Below, piece by piece: positions 40,201 to 46,249 of a stretch of 64,000 nucleotides of DNA. The DNA comes from Nissolia schottii. Taxonomy: Eukaryota > Streptophyta > Magnoliopsida > Fabales > Fabaceae. The notes below the pieces were generated by a model. That model made no database searches. It worked only from the letters and a program-made list of their open reading frames with translations, and had not been told where the DNA came from. The DNA lies in the NCBI GenBank assembly GCA_003254905.1, contig QANU01015398.1, positions 2,326-66,325 of the forward strand. Reading direction: 5' to 3'. Numbering within the stretch: position 1 is the first letter of the stretch; every line of letters begins with the position of its first letter. Both the position numbers and the translations under genes were made by a program.

Positions 40201-42351
40201 GTGGAAATCTCACTAGATAAATGCATATATATTCTTGTTGTAGGTTGAACATTTAGAAACATGAACTCTTAGGTTAAAAATGTCTGTAGAAGAAATTCTG
40301 TTCAGTTTCATGAAATTCTGCAGACACTAGATTAAATCCTTGTAGTCATCAGAATACAATGATATGTTTAAGTTGTCTGTAAAACGTACTCTTACAGAGA
40401 AAATTTTACAAATACCTTAGATTAACCCAAATTCTTCCTTAGAAAAGTTAGTAGATCATAAGGATGTGATCTGAATATTTTTAGGAAAATCATACGCGAA
40501 GTACCGGAACTGGTAACGACCAAACCTGATCAAGATTGATCAGTATGTGGCCCTAAAATTCTTGGCCACAAATTCGGCCAAGAGACAACATGAATATACG
40601 GCCAAGAATGGCCCATGTGTGATCAACAAATTCCAAGGCAATCCTGACATGGTGAGTCACATGGTGACTAAGCCCATGAGTCACCATGCTTTGTCACCTA
40701 CTAAGGGCAAAATGGGAAATTGTTCTAAGGGCATTTTGGGAAGATAATTTCGTGCTCCTTAGCCTATAAATACCCCATAGATGATTCAAAGAATTCCATG
40801 GAAAAAACCTTGCCAAAGTTCTTTCCGTTTACACACTCAGTCATTACCATGTTAGAACACTGACACATAGACTTCATTGCACAAAACCTAGCCCAAGTTT
40901 CCTTAACCTTAATCTCATAAATTCATCTTAGCTTCTTAGAGAGAAATCATACATTTATCATAGAACAAGAGCTTGGAGGCACCAGAGCAAGTTTCGATTC
41001 TGCACAGATTCACCGAATTAGTAAAGAAAAAGTACAAGTGGGTAAACTAACATATCCACTGTCTATGTGGTTTTATGTTAGATGATATATGCTGTTAGGA
41101 TGCCTTTTATGTGACTTTGATTTTATACGTCATTGGGATTTGTCCGGAAACTGCTGATGTTATCTGTAACTTTGTCAGAATTTAGGAAAACCTAAGCTGG
41201 AAATAAGAATATATCACGTTTTCAGAAAGAACTGTATGTTGGAAATTTTATCTTGAAAAACTAATGTTATTTTTGGAATCTACTCGAAAAATTGAGTGGG
41301 GATGTCAAGTTTTGTGATTTTTGGAGTCCCCGATGAATTTCTCAGCAAAACAGACAAAAACAACGTTTTCGGACAAACAAGGGCAAAATGGGAATTTTGG
41401 GTTTTGGAACTGAAAAACTTCGTTGATTTTCAGAAAATATGGGTTTAGAACTATAAAAACCTTAAGGGCAAGTCTTAAGTCCATTGGGTTTTGAAAATTA
41501 AAATTCCAAAGAAAATAAGGTCATAGGGGAAAAACATTTTTGGGGAAAAATGGTAAAACAACTATTTCGTGATTTTAGGGTTAGAATCAGAATTTCTAAG
41601 TGAAAAATGATCTTAGAGCTATCAAAAACCTTAGGATGAGGTCTTGGACCTTTCCGGTTTCTGATAACTAAGTTCTGACAAAAAATGGACGTGTTGAGAA
41701 AAGTACACTCAGTCTTTGATTCTGCCAATTGGTGGTGATCTTCATCTCGATTTCATTCAATGTTCCTAGTATATACAATGCTGCTAGGTAACCTATGGAC
41801 CTAAGCTATTAAGCCTCACACATTGTTCCACATTACTCATTTTCTTTTGTTTTCTTGCAAATTCAACCCCCGATCTATTTTAATTGTCACTGATCAATTT
41901 TTTTTGTCCAACTTATTTATTATTTTTACTTTTGAAGAAAAAATTTATTGTAATGTTTATAATTGTACTCCTAATTTATTAATCTTAAAAATAGTAACTT
42001 TTCAACATTATTCTTATCTCTCTTCTTTATGAAAACATTTTAAATAAATTAAATAAGAATACTTTAATAAACTTACTCTTTAAATCATTATTGATTTTTA
42101 GTTTTCTTAATATCTATTTATTTAGCCAAAATGACAATTTAAATGTACCTGTAACTTATAACAAGCATGTTGCTCTTACCAATAATTACGTGAGTGTTTT
42201 CATTGATTTGGTACTTAGGTCAAACTACAAGACTCCGCTCCGAGGGTTATACTTATGTGGAAGTGGGGCACATCCTGGCGGTGGAGTTATGGGGGCACCT
42301 GGACGTAATGCTGCCCGTTTAGTTCTTCAAGATGTTAAGAAAACCACGTAA
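3032..42351 (+). CDS. PYROXD2: PYROXD2-like FAD-dependent oxidoreductase, whole gene (15 exons)
   Basis: Joined exons: 3032-3453, 4187-4366, 4506-4563, 6807-6857, 7073-7155, 9214-9301, 24203-24244, 24334-24408, 24489-24557, 29226-29341, 29497-29609, 30603-30682, 30842-30962, 31338-31404, 42219-42351. They total 1,698 nt, giving 565 residues plus stop, and all introns are GT-AG. Residues 1-20 are rich in Arg, Ser and Ala, like a mitochondrial presequence. A Rossmann FAD-binding motif follows ([20 protein letters not shown]28, G30, G33), with E51 at the end of the second strand. The C-terminal [19 protein letters not shown] segment is the second flavin-contacting region typical of the CrtI / phytoene desaturase superfamily. 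Animal PYROXD2 is mitochondrial and affects respiratory-chain function; the plant substrate is not established. The ATG at 3032 is chosen because it directly precedes the presequence-like segment. No frameshift or nonsense codon is visible. The unusual feature is transposon bloat in introns 6, 9 and 14. Confidence 0.93.
3454..4186 (+). other. Intron 1
   Basis: Ordinary AT-rich intron with a CT microsatellite near its start and a poly(T) run around 3789-3809. I recognise no transposon in it. Confidence 0.8.
4187..4366 (+). CDS. PYROXD2: PYROXD2-like exon 2
   Basis: The acceptor is ATTCAG|ATATGAG, and the first base completes an AGA Arg codon begun in exon 1. It encodes [19 protein letters not shown] and continues to LGQKEIV. 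The donor GT|GTATGT is the only one that keeps the frame into exon 3. Confidence 0.93.
4506..4563 (+). CDS. PYROXD2: PYROXD2-like exon 3
   Basis: It encodes [19 protein letters not shown] and ends in phase 0 at GAG|GTGATC. It is followed by intron 3, which carries a complete small LTR element. Confidence 0.93.
4960..6789 (-). mobile_element. Family C non-autonomous LTR retrotransposon C1 (in intron 3)
   Basis: Two 246-bp LTRs (4960-5205 and 6544-6789) begin GTTAAG and end CTTAAC. ATATT flanks both sides (4955-4959 and 6790-6794). If the TG...CA convention is applied instead, only TAT is shared. On the minus strand the 5' LTR is followed directly by TGGTATCAGAGC (revcomp of 6531-6542), an initiator-tRNA-Met primer-binding site. 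The 1.3-kb interior has no gag or pol and is largely an imperfect inverted repeat. It lies wholly within intron 3. Confidence 0.85.
5215..6064. repeat. Foldback inverted repeat inside C1
   Basis: Segment 5215-5256 is the near-exact inverse of 6023-6064. The complementarity continues imperfectly inward (about 5215-5490 against 5800-6064) through GGAAGAGGCACAC-type and GTGCCTCTTCC-type repeats. The transcript could form a long hairpin. Confidence 0.75.
6807..6857 (+). CDS. PYROXD2: PYROXD2-like exon 4
   Basis: Seventeen codons, [17 protein letters not shown], phase 0 at both ends. The acceptor CTGCAG lies only 17 nt past the end of a family C LTR (see findings). Confidence 0.92.
7073..7155 (+). 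CDS. PYROXD2: PYROXD2-like exon 5
   Basis: It encodes [20 protein letters not shown] and continues to GIWS, a strongly family-typical segment. It ends in phase 2 at GGTC|GTATGT. Confidence 0.93.
7279..8060 (-). mobile_element. Ty1/copia fragment in intron 5
   Basis: On the minus strand, degraded RNase H coding sequence leads to a polypurine tract (TTGAGGGGAGGTG, around 7455-7467). Past it is a partial 3' LTR starting TGTTGAGATAAG. Upstream pol, gag and the 5' LTR are missing. Confidence 0.75.
7543..7767 (-). pseudogene. Ty1/copia RNase H fragment
   Basis: The frame reads [20 protein letters not shown], then [20 protein letters not shown] and RHLFKEKLD. This is the characteristic RNase H tail of Ty1/copia Pol (CDNK-A-NIAHNPVQHDRTKHIE type). 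It is a truncated relic without the rest of Pol. Confidence 0.85.
8061..9213 (+). other. Remainder of intron 5, unassigned
   Basis: Contains GTGTCGTATCC-type short repeats at about 8140-8190. Otherwise it is AT-rich with no coding signal I can defend and no repeat boundary I recognise. Confidence 0.5.
9214..9301 (+). CDS. PYROXD2: PYROXD2-like exon 6
   Basis: It encodes (S)[21 protein letters not shown] and continues to HVVTNSE. It ends in phase 0 at GAG|GTATGT, directly before the 14.9-kb intron 6. Confidence 0.93.
9400..10602 (+). pseudogene. LINE-type reverse transcriptase remnant, 5' part
   Basis: With many stops and frameshifts, the translation follows the plant LINE-type RT order. It shows [47 protein letters not shown] text, then after an interruption (9793-10123) FLDDIVLVE (the F-x-DD catalytic motif, about 10154-10180). 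C-terminal RT text ([20 protein letters not shown]) comes after that. The reading resumes at 23459 beyond the inserted hAT element, so one LINE copy predates the whole intron 6 nest. Confidence 0.8.
9793..10123. mobile_element. MITE candidate interrupting the LINE
   Basis: Starts GTTTGGGT and ends ACCCAAAC, so it has at least an 8-bp terminal inverted repeat, and it splits the RT reading frame. Length is about 331 bp with no ORF. The target duplication is not clear, so the superfamily is not assigned. Confidence 0.6.
10700..10735. repeat. TG/TA microsatellite
   Basis: A TATATATG(TG)n TATATAT run just outside the family C 5' LTR, inside the hAT remnant. Confidence 0.9.
11568..11909 (-). CDS. 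Gene-like ORF inside the Mutator-like element (captured sequence?)
   Basis: 113 codons from 11909, no recognised domain. The stretch is Ser/Ala-rich (residues about 20-50), then reads [20 protein letters not shown] and [11 protein letters not shown]. Its base composition stands out from the AT-rich surroundings, and it lies between the terminal inverted repeats of a non-autonomous Mutator-like element, the usual setting of Pack-MULE gene capture. I cannot name a donor gene. It may equally be a chance frame in GC-richer non-coding DNA. Confidence 0.3.
   Translation of the reverse strand: MYKAKTMSTRNLRGLLAKEPHREPSSPMASSCSLSAPASTTTSASSSLSSNPSLSNLRIKKVEVGGNQSFKSFLVAYSIPMETNIASKFNTGAACGTILSSRGRILLNSGRGK
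11983..12444. mobile_element. hAT MITE with 8-bp target duplication
   Basis: The ends are TAGGGGTGAACATGGGTC and GACCCATGTTCACCCCTA (perfect 18-bp inverted repeat). The flanking duplication GATGGAGT is exact (11975-11982 and 12445-12452). The subterminal parts are rich in GACCCG / CGGGTC repeats. It is 462 bp with no transposase and is nested in the Mutator-like element. Confidence 0.93.
12757..12939 (-). mobile_element. Family A terminal fragment, inverted relative to A2
   Basis: Nearly identical to the reverse complement of the A2 tail (21600-21775 plus 21119-21140): TATGCTTAAGTCATAAGC, GTTGTTAACTACTTTGGTGG and TTTATTACCTTTGAAA are shared. The outermost TGTAACACCCTAG end is missing. It abuts the A2 start at 12940, so A2 may have inserted into an oppositely oriented A copy. 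Confidence 0.75.
14617..19436 (-). mobile_element. Family A LTR unit A3, complete, with target duplication
   Basis: Bounded by TGTAGCACCCAGCTAG at 14617 and GGGGTGTTACA ending 19436. GAAGG flanks it on both sides (14612-14616 and 19437-19441). At 4,820 bp it is the longest complete unit here. On the minus strand it has a TATA-like CTTATAAAC (about 18114-18122), the GTGGGTAAATC donor-like site (about 17606-17616), and the acidic ORF near its far end. Base 14708 is an N. Nothing else coding is visible between 15650 and 19430. Confidence 0.9.
15033..15473 (-). CDS. LTR-borne acidic protein (A3 copy, frameshifted upstream)
   Basis: 146 codons from ATG 15473. The C-terminal part reads [16 protein letters not shown] followed by a Glu/Asp/Ser tail to the stop. 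Just upstream, another frame (15461-15570, minus) reads [20 protein letters not shown] and [12 protein letters not shown]. This carries the DP-TG motif seen at the N-terminus of the A2 and A9 ORFs, so a single frameshift near 15470 probably separates the two halves. Product function unknown. Confidence 0.5.
   Translation of the reverse strand: MPAVNDVFLDWDPPPSPFEEVAGDVAGHPIEGGIVEPLPLAHPEGLVEPVPLTHDVMEVEPPPHDKDDEVILNSLPSSVLDHPWGGGGGDFHMSHPFRPRAHDGEAGPSGLFSATEVEDDDDDDYSSTSPPSDDIEVDLDDDNLDE
20313..20849 (+). CDS. LTR-borne acidic proline-rich protein (A2 copy, intact)
   Basis: 178 codons from ATG 20313 without interruption. The N-terminal part has the shared motif [18 protein letters not shown]. 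The middle is Pro/Ser-rich ([18 protein letters not shown]), then [15 protein letters not shown] and a basic patch ([17 protein letters not shown]). [11 protein letters not shown] follows, and the last 45 residues are almost entirely Glu, Asp and Ser. I recognise no database family. The A3 and A9 copies keep DP-TG, (E)-GPS and the acidic tail at low overall identity. It sits in an LTR-like unit, not between gag and pol. Function unknown. Confidence 0.6.
   Translation: MPGLLDGYPTDEPGEDTERERLDPSTGVIMETYTYLPAVAPSIPPSVPTPSPNPPTGPSVLPSTPIIIDEEEPAPYDEDVEMDPRSVPTVVPAPEYLGSRIQRSTRKRVTPVIRRQLASWIHDEEVGPSKPYSGQQGLFASSEEEVSPDYNSLEESLEEDSEDEDLTEEDSGEDLEED
21152..21589. mobile_element. 438-bp insertion with 9-bp target duplication
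   Basis: GTAACAACT occurs at 21143-21151 and again at 21590-21598. Removing one copy plus the intervening 438 bp restores continuity with the related segment at 12905-12940 (ATACTTC joined to ATTCTA). The insert starts GGTATCCAAAG and ends GTGGGTCC and has no ORF. A 9-bp duplication suggests a Mutator-like MITE, but the terminal repeats are weak. Confidence 0.6.
22204..22782 (-). pseudogene. hAT transposase N-terminal fragment (BED zinc finger)
   Basis: Start codon at 22782 on the minus strand ([15 protein letters not shown]). After a frameshift, a BED-type finger appears: CNICAKN, then [19 protein letters not shown], then EVREELW. The frame 22204-22578 continues with [27 protein letters not shown], and [20 protein letters not shown]. 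This matches the linker that precedes the DUF659 domain in plant hAT transposases (the ...EACKK...IARWFY... motif). The catalytic part and hAT dimerisation domain are absent. It is non-functional and in line with the CAGTG-type ends of the surrounding element. Confidence 0.8.
23459..23720 (+). pseudogene. LINE-type remnant, 3' part
   Basis: The frame at 23539-23730 reads [20 protein letters not shown], then [20 protein letters not shown] and [16 protein letters not shown]. This is the usual C-terminus downstream of plant LINE-type RT. It continues the 9400-10602 remnant after the hAT insertion. Confidence 0.8.
24203..24244 (+). CDS. PYROXD2: PYROXD2-like exon 7 (42-nt micro-exon)
   Basis: Fourteen codons, [14 protein letters not shown], between TTTATAG and GGG|GTTAGT, phase 0 at both ends. 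Family alignments need about this many residues between the HVVTNSE end of exon 6 and the VTLADGTEV start of exon 8. It is too short to appear as an ORF and is easily missed. Confidence 0.88.
24334..24408 (+). CDS. PYROXD2: PYROXD2-like exon 8
   Basis: Twenty-five codons, [20 protein letters not shown] and continuing to YRTFM, phase 0. The acceptor is TTTATAG and the donor ATG|GTAAAT. Confidence 0.93.
24489..24557 (+). CDS. PYROXD2: PYROXD2-like exon 9
   Basis: Twenty-three codons, [20 protein letters not shown] then YSS, phase 0. The strong donor TCT|GTAAGT opens intron 9, which contains the gypsy insertion. Confidence 0.93.
25056..25406 (+). repeat. 5' LTR of the exon 10 gypsy element
   Basis: 351 bp, TG...CA, paired with 28874-29224. 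The original exon 10 acceptor (ACAG at 25048-25051) and first four exon bases GCTA still stand just upstream of it. Use of that old site would read GCT ATG TAA and stop. Confidence 0.95.
25441..28753 (+). pseudogene. Degenerate gypsy gag-pol
   Basis: A gag start-like ATG at 25441 opens into a short disrupted frame. Protease: [14 protein letters not shown] near 26728-26770, with W in place of the Ser of the D-S-G motif. RT: 27206-27514 ([20 protein letters not shown] and [20 protein letters not shown]), then [11 protein letters not shown] near 27727. RNase H: FVIETDAS near 28150, and [20 protein letters not shown] through DNRAADALS at 28319-28500. The integrase zinc finger begins ([14 protein letters not shown]) and breaks off at 28753, so the integrase core has been deleted. 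Several in-frame stops and shifts. Confidence 0.85.
28874..29224 (+). repeat. 3' LTR of the exon 10 gypsy element, now a splice acceptor
   Basis: Ends TTGCTGTATCTTTCA, a pyrimidine-rich tail that now serves as the polypyrimidine tract and donates the A of the exon 10 acceptor AG. Confidence 0.95.
29226..29341 (+). CDS. PYROXD2: PYROXD2-like exon 10 (acceptor formed by an LTR end)
   Basis: It encodes [20 protein letters not shown] and continues to [10 protein letters not shown]. The A of the acceptor AG is the last base of the retrotransposon 3' LTR (29224), and the G is the first base of the GGCTA target duplication (29225). The exon therefore starts at exactly the base it had before insertion. 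Confidence 0.92.
29497..29609 (+). CDS. PYROXD2: PYROXD2-like exon 11
   Basis: It encodes (S)[20 protein letters not shown] and continues to VLDKTISPP. It ends in phase 1 at CCTG|GTAAAC. Confidence 0.93.
29610..30602 (+). other. Intron 11 with a Ty1/copia relic
   Basis: Around 29920-30110 the minus strand gives degraded copia Pol C-terminal text: VNSNDQLANVFTKSLRG-like, then CNKLGT-like, preceded by QIDCHIVREKV-like. The rest is AT-rich without further signal. Confidence 0.6.
30603..30682 (+). CDS. PYROXD2: PYROXD2-like exon 12
   Basis: It encodes (G)[20 protein letters not shown] and continues to TDHDYR, phase 0. The donor is AGA|GTTAGT. Confidence 0.93.
30842..30962 (+). CDS. PYROXD2: PYROXD2-like exon 13
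   Basis: It encodes [20 protein letters not shown] and continues to [11 protein letters not shown]. It ends in phase 1 at ACCG|GTAACT. Confidence 0.93.
31338..31404 (+). CDS. PYROXD2: PYROXD2-like exon 14
   Basis: It encodes (G)[20 protein letters not shown] and continues to G(W). It ends in phase 2 at GATG|GTAATA, and the 10.8-kb intron 14 follows. Confidence 0.93.
31494..31590. repeat. Direct repeat, left copy (intron 14)
   Basis: ATGCTGCTAGGTAACCTAAG through CAAATTCAAC is repeated, at roughly 80% identity by eye, at 41777-41868. The two copies bracket the whole family A block of intron 14. They may be short LTRs or a duplicated piece of intron. Confidence 0.6.
31591..33822 (+). other. 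Intron 14, unassigned repeat-like segment
   Basis: Contains a short piece similar to the interior of family C (TGGTGGTTTTAGTGC..., about 31750-31800). The remainder is not resolved. An ATG at 32941 opens a 36-codon frame ([20 protein letters not shown]...) that ends without similarity I recognise. I see no convincing gene. Confidence 0.4.
34890..35357 (-). pseudogene. LTR-borne acidic protein (A5 copy, one nonsense codon)
   Basis: From ATG 35357 the frame starts [15 protein letters not shown], then meets a TGA where A8 has CGC (Arg), and continues in frame to the TAG at 34890-34892. It contains [51 protein letters not shown] and an acidic end. It aligns along its length with the A8 copy. It differs from the A2/A3/A9 type but has the same position in the unit and a similar acidic end. 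About 155 codons. Confidence 0.6.
37191..37224. repeat. AT microsatellite in A5
   Basis: Uninterrupted (AT)n run, absent from the matching place in A8. Confidence 0.95.
38236..38530. repeat. CATTCGAATG palindrome array in A4
   Basis: About ten copies of CATTCGAATG or close variants, partly in a 21-bp tandem unit that includes GACTCTTGATAGGT. The same palindrome recurs at the same place in A1, A5, A8 and A11. Confidence 0.9.
39096..40187 (-). mobile_element. Family A LTR unit A6 (truncated)
   Basis: Starts TGTAACACCTTAGCTAG at 39096, inserted in A4 in inverted orientation. It keeps the GAGAACATTGCGTTCTCAGTG, GTTACTAGGTGAC and CCAGGCAGCGCT blocks but lacks the acidic ORF. It is cut at 40187 by A7, and the rest is not found. 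Confidence 0.8.
40188..41765 (+). mobile_element. Family A LTR unit A7 (truncated)
   Basis: Starts TGTAACATCCCCC at 40188 inside A6, inverted relative to it. TATAAATA lies at 40765-40772 and a donor-like GTGGGTAAAC at about 41039-41047, with CACTGTCTATGTGG just after. It ends abruptly near 41765 before the direct repeat. The stretch 41100-41760 has no coding signal. Confidence 0.78.
41777..41868. repeat. Direct repeat, right copy (intron 14)
   Basis: Partner of 31494-31590. It begins ATGCTGCTAGGTAACCTATG directly after the end of A7. Confidence 0.6.
41869..42218 (+). other. Distal end of intron 14
   Basis: AT-rich, no repeat recognised. Ends in the acceptor ACTTAG of exon 15. Confidence 0.6.
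42219..42351 (+). CDS. PYROXD2: PYROXD2-like exon 15 (terminal coding exon)
   Basis: The acceptor is ACTTAG|G, whose G completes the Trp codon. The exon encodes [20 protein letters not shown], then [20 protein letters not shown] and KTT, with stop TAA. It holds the C-terminal flavin-contact motif without which the protein would be incomplete. Confidence 0.94.
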
Positions 42352-42895
42352 CGTGGTGATACTAACAAATGGCTCCATCTCATAATTTGTTAATGCCCGC
42401 AAACAGGCTTGGAAAAAGATGTATTGGATAAATCATGATCATGTTCTATAAATTAGGTGAACATGCATAATAAGTTGCAGAAGCTGTAATCCTAAAGATA
42501 GATATGTGATTGGATTTTCTTTTGAAACTCCAAAATCATAGCTTAGACAAAGCTAGAAGGAATTAAAAAAAAGCTTTTTCCGGAGTTTGAGGATTTCAAG
42601 CGAACTATTAGGGTCGAATTGTAATTGTAACGTGGAATTGTAAATTTAATTCCCATTCTTATAGAATTGAAATTGTTTCAGAATTTTATTTGTTTGTGGG
42701 CAAAGACTTTGGTCCGAGTAGTCTTAGGGACGAAATTGGTCCCTAAATCTCAGCCATCCAAAAATCAATTAATGGTTAAGGTTTTATCAAAAAAATAATT
42801 ACTTAATAAAGTATATTAATATTTTATAATATTTTTATTTGACTAACCAATTTTTCTCTTGATAATTTTATAGTTTTTCTACTCCTTGTGCCTTT
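42352..42895 (+). other. 3' flank of the gene, probable 3' UTR
   Basis: No coding signal. AATAAG near 42468 and AATAAA at 42805-42810 are possible polyadenylation elements. Plant signals are loose, so the transcript end is not fixed. A8 starts 545 bp past the stop codon. Confidence 0.5.
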
Positions 42896-44928
42896 TATAA
42901 CAACCTGATTCTCCCGCATACGGAAAATTCGTTGGTTATGCCATCGTGAGCGATCGGAAGGCGTTTTGGAAATTAAGAGAGGAGAACTTAACCTGTAAAC
43001 TCTCTGGATTAGCGGCTAGGATTAGGTTTTGTGGTCCAGGAAATTTTTTGGTGTACTCGAACGTGTTTCGACTCGAACGAAATTCGTCTCGGATACCGGA
43101 AAGCACTCGTGGAATTTTTGGACGCGGTAAGACAGTCAAAATTCCCTGAGTGGTAGCTCCCTTATCAAAGGGAAAATCCAATGGATCACGACGGTATGCT
43201 CGGAATGTTTTCAGGGTAACCGGTTGTGTGATATTGAACAAAACGCGATCAAACGAGACCGAAACCGACCCTGGAGGGGATTTATCTCCCTCAAGAGATA
43301 TTTACCTCAATAAATATTAAATAATAATAAAAATAAGAAAAGAAAGGAAAAAAGGAAAAGAAAAAGGAAAAAAAAGCAAAATAGAAAGGTTATAAATAGC
43401 CACTTAGGGTTTTAGAAAAATTTACGTAACTTTTCCTTTTTCACAAACACCAGTCCCGTTCGGATACATCTCGGATTCTTGACGAAGCCACAGAAAAATC
43501 GCCGGAGCACGCCGTTGCAACCAGGACACGGCCAGTGGTTAACTCTAAGCCCACTGTCTATGTGGTTTATTTTATGACTGTATATGTGTTTTTGTGTATT
43601 TGAATGAAAAACTATTTTGTACAAACCATAGAAAATAAGTTATGAAGGTTAGATTTTGATGATTTTGATGTTTGGAAACCATAACTGTACTGATTTGGAT
43701 CACTGTGGAAACGAAAATGTTACGGTGAAAAAACCCTTGGGGGAAGTTGCTCTCGAGAGGCATTTTTACAGTGTTGCATTCGATTAAATTCCCAAGGGAT
43801 TCAAATGAAAGCTCTTGGATTTCAATTGAGTGAATGAGGTTTCAATCGAATGAAAGCCTGAGAAGGATTTCAATCGATTGAATCCCTTGCAATCGAATGA
43901 AAGAATCAATCGAATACTAACTCTATTCATTCGAATGCTCATTGGAAACTTGTGTTTTTGAAGGTTCTATGGGATCCATCATGCATAGTTATGCGTACCT
44001 TTATGTAATACAAGCATGCATCATGAGGAATGGCCGTCTTAGGAGTTAGGACGACCTTAGATAACTAGAAGTTCCACGCGAAAGTCTAATGAAGATCATA
44101 ACTGAACCCTAGGAAACAAAGAAGAGTTAGGAAGGTCCCGATCCCAGTTGGTACGGTAGACCATAGTTAAAGAGTCTAGTTATATGGTTAGGAAGACCCC
44201 TATTCTCTTGGCATGTCTTACAGACACGCCCTCACCAATTCGGCAAGCTGGATTGGTCAGAGTAATGCAGGTAGAGAGACCTGATTCAGAAAGTAAAGAG
44301 AATGGGCCAAGGCCCGAGAGAAAAGAAAGAGAACAGGACAAGTCCTGTAAGAAAGGAAAGGGGACCCCATTAAAGAGAAGAGTACAGAGAAAGACGACCA
44401 CGCTTGATCGCACCCAAGGGCCGGTCCCTCGCCATCCCCCTTTGTGTAACACCCTAGATTAGCAACTTATGCTTAAATCATAATTTGCGTCCGCTAGGTT
44501 GTTATCTGCTGTGTGGGAGTACTGATAGTCCCTACTTTACTTCGGAAAATAATTAAGTTAACTGAAAATAAGGACCCATTTTTTTTTTCTTTTTCTTAAA
44601 CATAAAATGTTATTATACGTCAAACTAAAGTCATGCGTGTGGACTATTGTGAGTCCCGTATAATCGTATCACAGATAAAGGCGTGCGTCGTCTGTCATAC
44701 CTGTACATACATGAACAGTAAAGTAAACAGCACCAAGAGGGTCCAACAGTCAATGTCATACATGTCAATTAGTTATAGGTACATATCATAAATGTTGAAC
44801 TAATACATAAAAAGGGCTGTACATATCCTAGCCCGTACTACAAAATAACATGTAGCAAAAATATACATCAAGCTAATGCTACTAGCAAAAAGGTGACGTC
44901 TGATGACAGGGTTTGGATATAGTGCTGG

Positions 44929-45444
44929 TCAGGTCTCGGGCTCGTCCTCGCTGAACTCCTCCTCTAGATCCTCCTCGGGGTCCTCCTCTGAATCCTCCTC
45001 CTCCGGCTCTGACCCCTCTGGCTCGTACACTGGCTCTGGCTCGTCCTCCATGGCTACCAGAGGATACTCCTCCTCGGGTGAGGAAGGCACTGGAACATTT
45101 GGCGGGTCACGAGGGCCGTAGGATGGACCTGCCTCGTGGCTGGGAGTGCGAGGTGCGAACTGACGGCGATAGTCTCTGGCCGTCCTCATCCGTGCCGTCT
45201 GCTGGTAAGCCTTGGGCGGTCGCAATCTCACAGAGACTGGGTCGACCTCCACGTCCTTCTCATACGGTATGGGCTCGCCGTTGGCGGAAGTCTCTGGCTC
45301 CGGAAGTACCGGTGGCGCGACTCGACGAGGCGTGGGGCGATTCACTACCAGCACTGACCAAAGCTCTACCTCCTCCCCTGTCTCAGGGTCTACAGTCCTA
45401 AATCTGCTGCGCAAGATCTGCCTCTTCCTCGGCGGAGACGTCAT
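44929..45444 (-). CDS. LTR-borne acidic proline-rich protein (A9 copy, intact)
   Basis: 171 codons from ATG 45444 to the stop at 44929, uninterrupted. It starts MTSPPRKRQILRSRF, then TVDPETGEEVELW, the DP-TG-E motif shared with A2 and A3. A Pro-rich segment leads to GEPIPYEKDVEVDPVSV, a counterpart of [15 protein letters not shown] in A2. A basic stretch (MRTARDYRRQFAPRTP) precedes SHEAGPSYGPRDPPN. The last 50 residues are mostly Glu, Asp and Pro. No transmembrane segment or known domain is seen. The clean frame, with equivalents in diverged copies, argues for a real protein. A Gag-like or transcription-activator-like role is only speculation. Confidence 0.62.
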   Translation of the reverse strand: MTSPPRKRQILRSRFRTVDPETGEEVELWSVLVVNRPTPRRVAPPVLPEPETSANGEPIPYEKDVEVDPVSVRLRPPKAYQQTARMRTARDYRRQFAPRTPSHEAGPSYGPRDPPNVPVPSSPEEEYPLVAMEDEPEPVYEPEGSEPEEEDSEEDPEEDLEEEFSEDEPET

Positions 45445-45709
45445 CTATCTCGCCTGAAGCCATAAGTGAGTGGGGGTGAGAATAGTGGTTCTCAGTGGTG
45501 AACTAGGACTAGGGCTCTGGTTACTCAATTATGCTCCGGTCGTCCAGGAGATCTCTAGTGTTCATGATCTAGACATCCTACCATTTATTTCTTGCCTAAG
45601 TTCCTGGGCGGCTTTATCTAGTTACTAGGTGACGAGGAACTAATCTTTCTTACTAAGTTCTCGTGCTTTCTATCCTCGACCGTTCTGACACTACTACTCA
45701 TATCTGTAT

Positions 45710-45910
45710 GCCCGGTGACCTTGCCCCATGCGTTCCTTATGAGCGTGGTGGCATGGTTGAGACATAACGACGCTTTCATCACATAGGTATGTATGCAAGG
45801 TGATCGTGTCCCATGCGTTCCTTATGAGCCTGGTGACGTGATCGAGCCCCATGCGTTCCTTATGAGCATGGTGACGCACACAATGCCTGCATTCCTTATG
45901 AGCCTGCTCT
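45710..45910. repeat. Short repeats in A9 (ATGCGTTCCTTATGAGC)
   Basis: CCATGCGTTCCTTATGAGC followed by TGGTGAC-type text occurs three times, with a fourth, shorter copy (GCATTCCTTATGAGCCTG). Confidence 0.85.
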
Positions 45911-46249
45911 TATGCACTATGCATGAACTTTAACAATTTAAGTATTTGGTACCCTATACTTTCTTTCTCTTACGCATACCGGCTCACCCGGGTTAGCGTC
46001 TTCTCATTTATCATATCTCATTATCATATGCACTCTTTCTGTACTGTTCTGGTTCTTACGTTCATCGTTATCTTCATTCATTAATCTCGGGCATAGCATA
46101 GACTCTAGTGGTCTATCCTCATGATGCATGCACAACTAGATATTCATAGACTTGTTCACTGCACCTTTCGGTGGCTCATAGTAAAAACACATGCCATTAT
46201 AAACTCACTGCATAGACTTCTTCGTGCTAGGTACTTGTTGGGATATGGT

